Positions 1 to 6,798 of a stretch of 22,094 bases of DNA are shown piece after piece. The translations under genes were made by a program, and so were the position numbers. The DNA comes from an uncultured Acetatifactor sp. (GTDB lineage Bacteria > Bacillota > Clostridia > Lachnospirales > Lachnospiraceae). Each line of letters starts with the position of its first letter. Positions within the stretch are counted from its first letter, which is position 1. Under the pieces are notes generated by a model. The model was not told where the DNA came from. It was given only the letters and a program-made list of their open reading frames with translations, and did not search any database. The stretch covers positions 1 to 22,094 of the forward strand of contig CAJUFB010000065.1 of NCBI GenBank assembly GCA_910585805.1, in the 5' to 3' direction.

Positions 1-809
1 CGATATCACAGGCAGCGCTCCTTTTATAGACGCCGATTATTTGCCGCTTACCATTCCTGGGGGACATTACGGAAACCATCTTCTGTCTCCTGACCACCGG
101 AATCCTGATGAGCCGCAGCAGCGTGGTCTACGGCCCTTTCAGCATCGTGTGGGGACTGGGCTGCGCGCTGCTGACACTTTTCCTGTACCGATACCGCAAC
201 AAAAGCGACAGGTACATATTTATGGCGGGCACTTTTCTGGGCGGCGCCTACGAGTATGTCTGCAGCGTATTTACGGAACTGGTTTTCGGAACCGTATTCT
301 GGGACTACAGCGGATTCGCCTTTAACCTGGGCGGGCGCATTAACCTGCTGTACTGCTTCTTCTGGGGGATAGCCGCGGTTGTGTGGCTGAAAATGATTTA
401 TCCCCTGCTGTCCGGCCTGGTAGAGAAAATTCCCCCGAAGGCGGGAAAGCTTGTGTGTAACTGCCTGATTGTGTTTATGATATTTAACATGATTCTGTCG
501 TCGCTGGCTTTGGCACGGTATACGGAGAGGAATACAGTGCTGTCTGCCGACGGCATGCAGACAGCAATCCAGGATACTGCCGCAGACGGAGAAGTACCGG
601 CAGAAATACCGAAGGAAACTCCGGCAGGAAACGGAATGCCGGGCGAGACCGCGCCGGGCACGGAAGCCCCCGACGCCGTTCCGGGTGGGGGCATTTCAGC
701 CGCTTCCGACAATGCCCGCGCCGTCACTCCCCTGGAGGCATTTCTGGACTCTCATTTTCCGGATGAGAGAATGGAGCGCATTTACCCCAACGCTAAAATG
801 GTACAGTAA
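1..809 (+). CDS. CmpB-family (putative ABC transporter type IV) membrane protein, 5' incomplete, possible frameshift
   Basis: Recognised as the family called putative ABC-transporter permease / ABC_trans_CmpB, from the ordered motifs SRSSVVYGPFSIVWGLG, FLGGAYEYVCSVFTE, FWDYSGFAFNLGGRINL and the C-terminal block FLDSHFPDERMERIYPN. Biochemical role is not known. From the ATG at 108 there are 233 codons, with several hydrophobic segments in the first half. A Pro/Glu/Ala/Gly-rich low-complexity linker (about residues 150-205) precedes the conserved tail. The coding frame is open upstream to a TAG at 27-29 and still looks like family sequence there (FLGDITETIFCLLTTG, 54-101), but no ATG, GTG or TTG lies between 30 and 108. 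Frame 1 upstream (positions 1-54) reads FYRRRLFAAYH and would join smoothly if one T were restored near 54-56. So the gene is either frameshifted there or the sequence has an error. It is convergent with aguB. Confidence 0.72.
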
Positions 810-812
810 ACC

Positions 813-860
813 CCCAGACTTTCATGCAACGGGCTGCTCCACCCTGCCTGAAAGTCTGGG
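813..860. terminator. 12-bp inverted repeat between convergent genes
   Basis: CCCAGACTTTCA (813-824) is exactly repeated in inverted orientation as TGAAAGTCTGGG (849-860), with a 24-nt interior. It lies between the stop of the CmpB-family gene (809) and the stop of aguB (867), where a bidirectional terminator is expected. Neither side has a clear T-tract, so termination is inferred from position and stem quality only. Confidence 0.5.
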
Positions 861-866
861 CAGCCA

Positions 867-1787
<921 letters not shown>

Positions 1788-1889
1788 TTTTCTCTCCTTT
1801 GATCTCTACTTTTGTTCAGACTGAGCGCATCTGTATTGCAGAACAGCGCACCGGAAAACGAATGCGCTCGCGAGTATAATTCCGGCTTG

Positions 1890-2993
1890 TCATCTCCCGC
1901 TCTGCGGGATCTGCTGTGTAATACAGTGGATATTTCCTCCGCCGATCAGAATGTCCCTGGCGTAAACCTGTATCACTTCCCTGTCCGGAAACAGCTTCTG
2001 CAGGATTGCCTTCGCCTCTGCGTCAGCCGGATCTCCGAATCCCGGCATCACGACGCTGCGGTTTGCTATATAAAAATTTACATAGGAAGCTGCCAGCCTC
2101 TCCCCGGGCATGCGGGTCGGCTCATCCCGGCAGATGTCCAGCCCCCGGCATTCTTCTTCCGTTATTGTCACCGGCTTCGGCAGGGGCAGCTTATGCACTT
2201 TCAGCCGCCTCCCCCCGGCATCCGTTACACTCTCCAGGTATTCCAGGCACGCCCTGGACATGGCATACTGCACATCCTCCGTATCCTCCGTCCATGCCAG
2301 CACCACTTCCCCCGGCGAAGTAAACGCACAGATATTGTCCACATGGCCGTTGGTCTCATCGTTGTAAATCCCCCAGGGCAGCCAAAGAATTTTGGATACA
2401 TTCAGATAGTTTCGGAGATTCCGCTCAATCTCTTCCCTTGTCAGCCCGGGATTGCGCCCCCGGCTCAGCAGACAGCATTCCGTAACCATGCAGGTTCCCT
2501 CCCCGTCCACATGAATGGAACCGCCCTCCAGAATAAAATCCCGCTTGTAATAAACATCCTTTTCCAACAGATCACAAAGCTTCCTGGCCATCTGATCATC
2601 CTTATCCCAGGGAAAGTACAACCCGTCATAAAGCCCGCCCCATGCATTAAATCCCCAGTCAATCCCACGTATGACACCATTGTCATTTTTCACAAAGGTG
2701 GGGGCATAGTCCCTGGCCCACGCATCATTCGAAGACATTTCCACCACCCGGATATGAGCCGGCAGCAGCGCCCTGGCATTGTCATACTGCAGTGCGCCTG
2801 CGCATACCGTCACCCGCTCAGACCCGGCAATGGCCTCGGCAATCCGCGCAAAAGCTTTTCTCGCCGCATAACCGCCGTACTGCCAGGAGTCCGAACGCTC
2901 CGGAAATATCATAATGCACCCCTCATGCCGCTCGTATTCCGCCGGCATGCGGAATCCGTCCGCCGCCGGCACGGAATCCTTTATAATCCTCAT
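1890..2993 (-). CDS. aguA: Agmatine deiminase
   Basis: Converts agmatine to N-carbamoylputrescine and ammonia. It is a cytosolic member of the guanidino-group-modifying (pentein) fold, 367 residues, the usual family length. Diagnostic blocks are the N-terminal GFRMPAEYERHEG, the NDAWARDYAPTF segment, FILEGGSIHVDG, and GGGNIHCITQQIPQ at the C-terminus, whose Cys357 is the expected nucleophile. A GTG at 2999 is also possible, but ATG at 2993 fits better: GAAGGAGG lies seven bases before it. It is first gene of a leftward aguA-aguB unit, with a good promoter at 3165-3193 and a leader of about 165 nt. Together with SpeA, also in this window, it completes arginine-to-putrescine synthesis. Confidence 0.96.
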   Translation of the reverse strand: MRIIKDSVPAADGFRMPAEYERHEGCIMIFPERSDSWQYGGYAARKAFARIAEAIAGSERVTVCAGALQYDNARALLPAHIRVVEMSSNDAWARDYAPTFVKNDNGVIRGIDWGFNAWGGLYDGLYFPWDKDDQMARKLCDLLEKDVYYKRDFILEGGSIHVDGEGTCMVTECCLLSRGRNPGLTREEIERNLRNYLNVSKILWLPWGIYNDETNGHVDNICAFTSPGEVVLAWTEDTEDVQYAMSRACLEYLESVTDAGGRRLKVHKLPLPKPVTITEEECRGLDICRDEPTRMPGERLAASYVNFYIANRSVVMPGFGDPADAEAKAILQKLFPDREVIQVYARDILIGGGNIHCITQQIPQSGR

Positions 2994-3095
2994 ATACACG
3001 CCTCCTTCGTCTGCTGCCCTCGCTTCAACGGCCTCCAGCAGTCTGCTGAAAACCCATTTTTCAAGGCCCTGCCTGCCGCTCCGACAGACCGGAAC

Positions 3096-3146
3096 CTACA
3101 CCGCCATGCCCAAAATCAGCTTCCTGAATATATACATCATGACCAT
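3096..3146 (-). CDS. Possible 16-residue leader peptide of aguA
   Basis: Within the inferred aguA leader, an ATG at 3146 opens the frame MVMMYIFRKLILGMAV and ends at TAG (3096-3098). It begins only about 12 nt after the predicted transcription start and has at best a poor ribosome binding site. The frame is the same as aguA and stays open from the TAG to the aguA start. This could be a leader peptide, the remnant of a longer N-terminal extension, or chance. Confidence 0.2.
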   Translation of the reverse strand: MVMMYIFRKLILGMAV

Positions 3147-3164
3147 ATCCCGAAAAACAGTGTC

Positions 3165-3193
3165 ATTATATCAATATCGTCCGTGTTTTGCAA
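3165..3193 (-). promoter_or_regulatory. aguA promoter
   Basis: Reading leftward: -35 TTGCAA (3193-3188), 17-bp spacer, -10 TATAAT (3170-3165), with TGA directly before the -10 (extended -10). Predicted start is near 3158, giving a leader of about 165 nt. Confidence 0.75.
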
Positions 3194-3195
3194 GA

Positions 3196-3233
3196 AAAAA
3201 GGCGGAACATGCAGACACCTGATTTTCTGCATG
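3196..3233 (-). terminator. Hairpin with T-run just upstream of the aguA promoter
   Basis: Leftward, CATGCAGA and TCTGCATG (3233-3226 and 3215-3208) form an 8-bp stem with a 10-nt loop, followed after seven bases by TTTTTT. The gap before the T-run makes it a weak intrinsic terminator. It could insulate aguA from leftward transcription starting near 3450, or attenuate it. Confidence 0.35.
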
Positions 3234-3458
3234 GTCTCAGTACGTCTCTCCGACTTCAGGTCAGATGCCCGGTCAAAATCAGACCAGAATACCCGGTTCC
3301 TCCTCCGTGTGATCTACAGGCGCAAACTCTGCACCCGCAGAAATGATAGCCCGTCCTGCACAGGCGCTCAGCTCCAAACCGCAGGTCTCAAGCCGTCACT
3401 ATGCCGGCACCGCTATGCAGACCGGGTTCCACAACCGGCAGATGGTAAATTATCATGT

Positions 3459-3475
3459 TTATACGTATCGTATAA
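3459..3475. promoter_or_regulatory. 17-bp operator-like dyad between aguA and nspC
   Basis: TTATACG (3459-3465), TAT, CGTATAA (3469-3475) is a perfect inverted repeat with seven-base arms. It overlaps a rightward TATAAT (3471-3476), and on the other strand a possible leftward promoter, ATGCAA-N17-TATAAA. It lies just upstream of the nspC promoter. A transcription factor site is inferred. Confidence 0.4.
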
Positions 3476-3499
3476 TCGTTTTGCATTTTCTGAAAGTAC

Positions 3500-3529
3500 T
3501 TGCGAAATCCCGAAAAAACATGCTATAGT
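3500..3529 (+). promoter_or_regulatory. nspC promoter
   Basis: -35 TTGCGA (3500-3505), 18-bp spacer, -10 TATAGT (3524-3529) preceded by TGC (extended -10). Predicted start is near 3536, about 104 nt before the nspC ATG. No gene lies between, so this is the likely nspC promoter. Confidence 0.7.
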
Positions 3530-3533
3530 ATGT

Positions 3534-3571
3534 CTTATCGGAAGCAATCTCTTTGCGCCGCATTCAGCTAT
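3534..3571 (+). repeat. 38-bp element, copy A (nspC leader)
   Basis: Begins CTTATC-GGAAGC and ends GCGCCGCATTCAGCTAT. The same-strand copy at 12620-12658 agrees at about 33 of 38 aligned positions plus one gap. This copy lies in the transcribed leader of nspC, immediately followed by a 7-bp hairpin, AGGAAGC/GCTTCCT (3572-3578 and 3586-3592). Confidence 0.55.
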
Positions 3572-3639
3572 AGGAAGCCGCGCCCGCTTCCTGCAGCATA
3601 TGATAATATCCCCGCCATAAAGGGAAGAAAGGCTTGCTC

Positions 3640-4815
3640 ATGAAATTTACCGAATTACCCACCCCCTGTTACGTAGTGGACGAAGACCTGATAGAACAAA
3701 ATCTGAAAATCCTCAAAGGCATCACAGATCGGACAGGCGCCAGGGTTCTGCTTGCCCAGAAAGCATTTTCCATGTACGCGCTGTATCCCCTGATCGGAAG
3801 ATTCCTGAACGGCGCCACTGCCAGCGGGCTGTATGAGGCCAGACTGTGCGCGGAAGAGATGGCGGCACCGGCAGCCTTGGAGGGAAGATGGCTGGAAAAC
3901 CATATTTTCTCCCCTGCTTACAGAGAAGCGGATTTCCCGGAAATACTGCAATACTGTGATCACATCGTATTGAATTCCTGGAAACAGGTGGAAAAATTTG
4001 GTTTCCGGGTAAAGACAGCCGGAAAAAGCATCGGACTGCGCATCAATCCGGAATGTTCCACCCAGGAAGGACATGCCATCTATGACCCCTGTTCTCCCGG
4101 CTCCAGACTGGGAGTGACAAAGGAAAATTTCGAGCTGATATCCGGGTCGGAAACTGGCAGGCGCTTACTGCCCATGCTGGACGGCCTTCATTTCCATACG
4201 CTCTGTGAGCAGAATTCCGACGATCTGGAGCGAACCCTGAACGCCGTGGAAGAGAAATTCGGACAGTATCTGCCGGCCATGAAATGGATCAATTTCGGCG
4301 GCGGCCATCATATCACCCGGGCTGACTATTGCATTTCCGGGCTGGAACGCTGCATCAGAAAAATGCAGGAAAAATACGGTCTGACCGTATATCTGGAGCC
4401 CGGAGAAGCCGTGGCGCTGAATGCCGGTTTTCTGATTACAGCAGTATTGGAAACCGTTCATAACGGGATGGATATTGCGATCCTGGACACGTCTGCGGCC
4501 TGCCATATGCCGGATGTGCTGGAGATGCCATACCGCCCGCCTCTGCAGAAAAGCGGCCTTCCCGGCGAGAAGGCTTACACCTTCCGCCTTGGCGGTCCCA
4601 CCTGTCTGGCCGGAGATATTATCGGGGATTACTCCTTCGACGAGCCGCTGCGGGAGGGAGATCACCTGGTCTTTGAAGATATGGCTATCTACTCTATGGT
4701 AAAAAACAATACTTTCAACGGAATGCCGCTTCCCTGCATTGCGCTTCGGCAAAAGGACGGGGAATGCCGCATCTTAAAGCAGTTCCGCTATCAAGACTTC
4801 AAAGAACGCCTGTGA
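3640..4815 (+). CDS. nspC: Carboxynorspermidine/carboxyspermidine decarboxylase
   Basis: PLP-dependent alanine-racemase-fold decarboxylase that converts carboxyspermidine to spermidine (and carboxynorspermidine to norspermidine). It has 391 residues, as usual for the family. Visible signatures: the N-terminal TPCYVVDE, the PLP lysine Lys41 in LLAQKAFS, LRINPECSTQEG, SRLGVT, LDGLHFHTLCEQ, INFGGGHHITR, LEPGEAVALNAG, and the dimer-active-site segment DTSAACHMPDVLEMPYRP. A TTG at 3634 could extend it by two codons. The ATG at 3640 is chosen because GAAAGG lies seven bases upstream. Its partner, carboxy(nor)spermidine synthase, is in the same island at 10403-11662 on the other strand, so the two are probably separately transcribed. 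No T-tailed terminator follows it on its own strand. Confidence 0.95.
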   Translation: MKFTELPTPCYVVDEDLIEQNLKILKGITDRTGARVLLAQKAFSMYALYPLIGRFLNGATASGLYEARLCAEEMAAPAALEGRWLENHIFSPAYREADFPEILQYCDHIVLNSWKQVEKFGFRVKTAGKSIGLRINPECSTQEGHAIYDPCSPGSRLGVTKENFELISGSETGRRLLPMLDGLHFHTLCEQNSDDLERTLNAVEEKFGQYLPAMKWINFGGGHHITRADYCISGLERCIRKMQEKYGLTVYLEPGEAVALNAGFLITAVLETVHNGMDIAILDTSAACHMPDVLEMPYRPPLQKSGLPGEKAYTFRLGGPTCLAGDIIGDYSFDEPLREGDHLVFEDMAIYSMVKNNTFNGMPLPCIALRQKDGECRILKQFRYQDFKERL

Positions 4816-4851
4816 TATGAGCAAATCCTGTACGCGCATACCCGCAAACCA

Positions 4852-4879
4852 CAAAAACAGGAGCCCGGGGGCTCCTGTT
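4852..4879 (-). terminator. Intrinsic terminator, leftward
   Basis: AACAGGAGCC and GGCTCCTGTT (4856-4865 and 4870-4879) form a 10-bp stem with a CGGG loop. Leftward, the stem runs straight into TTTTTGTGG, so it should stop azlCD transcripts about 320 nt after azlD. Rightward the stem is followed by CAAAAAAGG rather than Ts, so it is a poor terminator for nspC. Confidence 0.7.
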
Positions 4880-4942
4880 CAAAAAAGGAAGGGAGTAAAA
4901 TAAAAGAAAACATGAAGAAAAAATCTATGTAAAACTGCTTAG

Positions 4943-5002
4943 GAATTGCGAAGCATTTCCTTGAACTGCGTAGCATTTCTTTGAACTGCCTGGCATTTCC
5001 TT
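4943..5002. repeat. Three tandem copies of a 20-bp repeat
   Basis: Units at 4943-4962, 4963-4982 and 4983-5002 follow the pattern GAAyTGCnwnGCATTTCyTT, with a partial fourth copy to the left (GTAAAACTGCTTAG). The units differ at only a few positions. No function can be assigned. Confidence 0.75.
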
Positions 5003-5110
5003 ATGCAGTGTTGCTGGTAGCCGGAGCTGACAGAACCCTGTCACATTTCGGAAGAACTCAACAGCTCCTTTGTTTATGAATCCATGATACCCGAAAAATG
5101 TGTCCAAAAT

Positions 5111-5139
5111 TTGACATCCGGCTTAAGGAATTATAAAAT
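5111..5139 (+). promoter_or_regulatory. Strong rightward promoter without a gene
   Basis: Perfect -35 TTGACA (5111-5116), 17-bp spacer, -10 TAAAAT (5134-5139). A second -10-like TATAAT follows at 5145-5150. Downstream, the first ATG (5164) gives only seven codons without a ribosome binding site, then the 3' end of azlD in antisense. It may produce an antisense or small RNA, or be left from a lost gene. Confidence 0.55.
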
Positions 5140-5195
5140 CTTTGTATAATAGTTGTATAGAAAATGAAAACATTCCGCACACGGTAGCGCCGGCT

Positions 5196-5516
5196 TCACC
5201 GGATCAAATACATAGCTGCCGTCTCGCAGAGAAAGACCACTCCGCAGCAAAGCGCCGCGATCCCCACCATGTTGACGCCCTTCCACGCAGCCAGCACTCC
5301 CACGATCAGCGCCAGAATCCCGGCCACAGGAATCTGCGGCGCCGTAGTGATCGCCGGAAAGGTCATCACCGCCAATGTCACATACGGAACATAGTACAGA
5401 AACGATCTGATAAACGTATTTTTGATCTTCTTCCGTATTAAAGTCAGCGGCAGGACACGTATCAGAAAAGACACTGCCGCTGCCACCAGTATGTACAAAT
5501 AAATATTATGCGTCAT
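5196..5516 (-). CDS. azlD: AzlD-family branched-chain amino acid transporter subunit
   Basis: Small membrane partner of AzlC in a branched-chain amino-acid (and azaleucine) exporter. It has 106 residues, standard for AzlD, and is almost wholly hydrophobic with about four membrane segments. YLYILVAAAVSFLIRVLPL and FLYYVPYVTLAVMTFPAI are characteristic of AzlD. The ATG at 5516 is chosen because GGAGG lies about eight bases upstream. The upstream in-frame extension is GC-rich linker without family similarity. It lies 131 nt downstream of azlC, probably in the same leftward transcript, which would end at 4852-4879. Confidence 0.9.
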   Translation of the reverse strand: MTHNIYLYILVAAAVSFLIRVLPLTLIRKKIKNTFIRSFLYYVPYVTLAVMTFPAITTAPQIPVAGILALIVGVLAAWKGVNMVGIAALCCGVVFLCETAAMYLIR

Positions 5517-5647
5517 AGCCTGTTCCTCCTGAACCGATGCCGGCCCCGAACCTGCCGGCTCCAAACTTTACCTGTCTGCCTCTGAAATCCACCGGAGGCG
5601 CATCCTCTGCCCGTTCCCATCCGCCCCGCGCCCCGGGCCGGACTTCC

Positions 5648-6451
5648 TTACGCGGTTTCCTCCGCTTTCTTCTCCTGCTCCGCCCCGCCTTCTTTCAGGG
5701 GAAACAGAAACGCTGCAATCCCGGCGATCACTACTGTCAGAAGACTGATCTTCATACTGTCGGACAAACCGTCAAACAGCGAAATCCTGGATACGGCAAA
5801 GCTTGCCAGGAAGCTCACAAGGATCACTCCGCCCACGATCCTGCTCTTTTTCGCGGCAGGAATAATGATCGCCACAAACATGCCGTACAGCGCAACGCTC
5901 AGGGCACTGACCACGGAAACCGGCAGAATATTGCCCGCCACTACCCCAAAGGCAGTGCCAAAGGCCCAGCACGGAAGCGCAATTGTCATGGCCCCATAAC
6001 TGTAATAAGGATTCAGCATGTCTGGCTTCCCCACGCTGATGCCGAAGATTTCGTCCGTAATCCCAAAGCCCACCAGAATACGGTGTCCGTAAGATGTGTC
6101 CGTATCAAATTTCTGGCTCAGAGCGCAGCTCATAAGAAGATATCGTATATTTGTAACCAGTATAACAAATACCATTTCAAAGTAAGGCGCATTTGCCATG
6201 ATCACGGTAAATTCCGCATATTCCCCTGCCGACGCATGGTTCAGTATGCTGGACAAAAAGCCCTGAAAAGGGTTCAGTCCGGCCTTTTTCGCCACGATAC
6301 CCAGTGAAAAGGCTACCGCAAAGTAGCCCAGCGCGATGGGAATCCCGTCTCTTACTCCGTTTATAAATGCATTTTTGTTCCGATTCAAACCGTCCACCTC
6401 TATGTACGCTTTTGTATTATTTTTCTTTGCTTTGTGCTTTGTCCTTTGCAT
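5648..6451 (-). CDS. azlC: AzlC-family branched-chain amino acid exporter
   Basis: Large subunit of the AzlCD exporter. It has 267 residues: a basic N-terminal tail of about 30 residues, then the conserved core beginning FINGVRDGIPIALGYFAVAFSLGI, with NHASAGEYAEF, LVTNIRYLLMSCALSQKF and GFGITDEIFGI, all AzlC hallmarks. A charged C-terminal tail ends it. ATG at 6451 is preferred (GAGG five bases upstream). ATG at 6475 is in frame but has no ribosome binding site and lies beside a palindrome. Its own promoter is at 6566-6594. Substrate specificity beyond the family is not visible. Confidence 0.9.
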   Translation of the reverse strand: MQRTKHKAKKNNTKAYIEVDGLNRNKNAFINGVRDGIPIALGYFAVAFSLGIVAKKAGLNPFQGFLSSILNHASAGEYAEFTVIMANAPYFEMVFVILVTNIRYLLMSCALSQKFDTDTSYGHRILVGFGITDEIFGISVGKPDMLNPYYSYGAMTIALPCWAFGTAFGVVAGNILPVSVVSALSVALYGMFVAIIIPAAKKSRIVGGVILVSFLASFAVSRISLFDGLSDSMKISLLTVVIAGIAAFLFPLKEGGAEQEKKAEETA

Positions 6452-6478
6452 TCGCGCCTCGTTTTCGCCCTGCATTCG

Positions 6479-6492
6479 GTCTGATATCAGAC
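6479..6492. promoter_or_regulatory. Perfect 14-bp palindrome in the azlC leader
   Basis: GTCTGATATCAGAC is its own reverse complement. It sits 27 bp before the azlC ATG and downstream of the predicted start, a suitable place for a repressor site. The binding protein is unknown. Confidence 0.4.
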
Positions 6493-6565
6493 TTTCTCCC
6501 CGCAGACCTTTTTATGGACCTGCCTGACAGAACCGAAATGATCTGACACAGGCAGCCATGCCGCT

Positions 6566-6594
6566 ATCTTATCACAATGATCCTTAAATTGCAA
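6566..6594 (-). promoter_or_regulatory. azlC promoter
   Basis: Leftward -35 TTGCAA (6594-6589), 17-bp spacer, -10 TAAGAT (6571-6566), with TGA immediately before the -10. It has the same layout as the aguA and ABC-operon promoters in this window. Confidence 0.65.
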
Positions 6595-6665
6595 TCCGCC
6601 TGAAAAACAAATCAAGTGCTTCTTTCCCGAAAGTGCAAATTTATTACTACGCATTTCCTGTATCG

Positions 6666-6696
6666 AAAAAAGGTACCTGCGGCTGGCAGGCACCTT
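6666..6696 (-). terminator. Intrinsic terminator of the ABC exporter operon
   Basis: Leftward AAGGTGCCTGC and GCAGGTACCTT (6696-6686 and 6680-6670) pair with one internal mismatch around a 5-nt loop and run into TTTTTT. It lies about 100 bp after the permease stop and ahead of the azlC promoter. Confidence 0.8.
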
Positions 6697-6798
6697 AATG
6701 CATATTTTTCTCAGAAATATCAGTTATTTATACTGACGAGCATTGAAACCTGCCAGGCATCCTTACTTTCACTTACAGGGTTTGGGAAGGGGTTCCCG

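Larger units (their letters stand above)
2994..3639. other. Divergent aguA/nspC control region, 646 bp without a recognised gene
   Basis: No protein-coding gene is supported on either strand here. The region holds the leftward aguA promoter (3165-3193), the aguA leader with a 16-codon open frame (3096-3146), a leftward hairpin followed at a distance by T6 (3196-3233), several small hairpins in GC-rich sequence between about 3240 and 3450, a 17-bp dyad at 3459-3475, the nspC promoter (3500-3529), and the nspC leader with a 38-bp repeat and a hairpin. The rightward open frame crossing this stretch is an antisense shadow of aguA. Confidence 0.6.
4816..5195. other. 380-bp gap behind nspC and azlD: terminator, tandem repeats, orphan promoter
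   Basis: No convincing gene. It contains a strong leftward terminator hairpin (4852-4879), three 20-bp tandem repeats (4943-5002), and a strong rightward promoter (5111-5139) that faces the 3' end of azlD and has no gene in front of it. The small frames here overlap the repeats and lack ribosome binding sites. Confidence 0.6.
6452..6798. other. 347-bp region: azlC promoter and leader, and ABC-operon terminator
   Basis: From the right: 3' flank of the ABC permease gene, its leftward terminator (6666-6696), then the azlC promoter (6566-6594) and a leader of about 108 nt carrying a 14-bp palindrome (6479-6492). No gene is supported. Confidence 0.65.

Noticed and set aside
1812..3620. Long rightward frame of about 600 codons
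   Set aside because: It runs antisense over aguA and its control region, has no ribosome binding site, and the protein is Pro/His/Arg-rich without any family pattern. aguA on the other strand is certain.
4856..4879. Hairpin as the nspC terminator
   Set aside because: Rightward, the stem is followed by As rather than Ts; only the leftward direction looks like a terminator.
4925..5107. Minus-strand frame of 60 codons behind azlD
   Set aside because: It is made largely of the tandem repeats and has no ribosome binding site.
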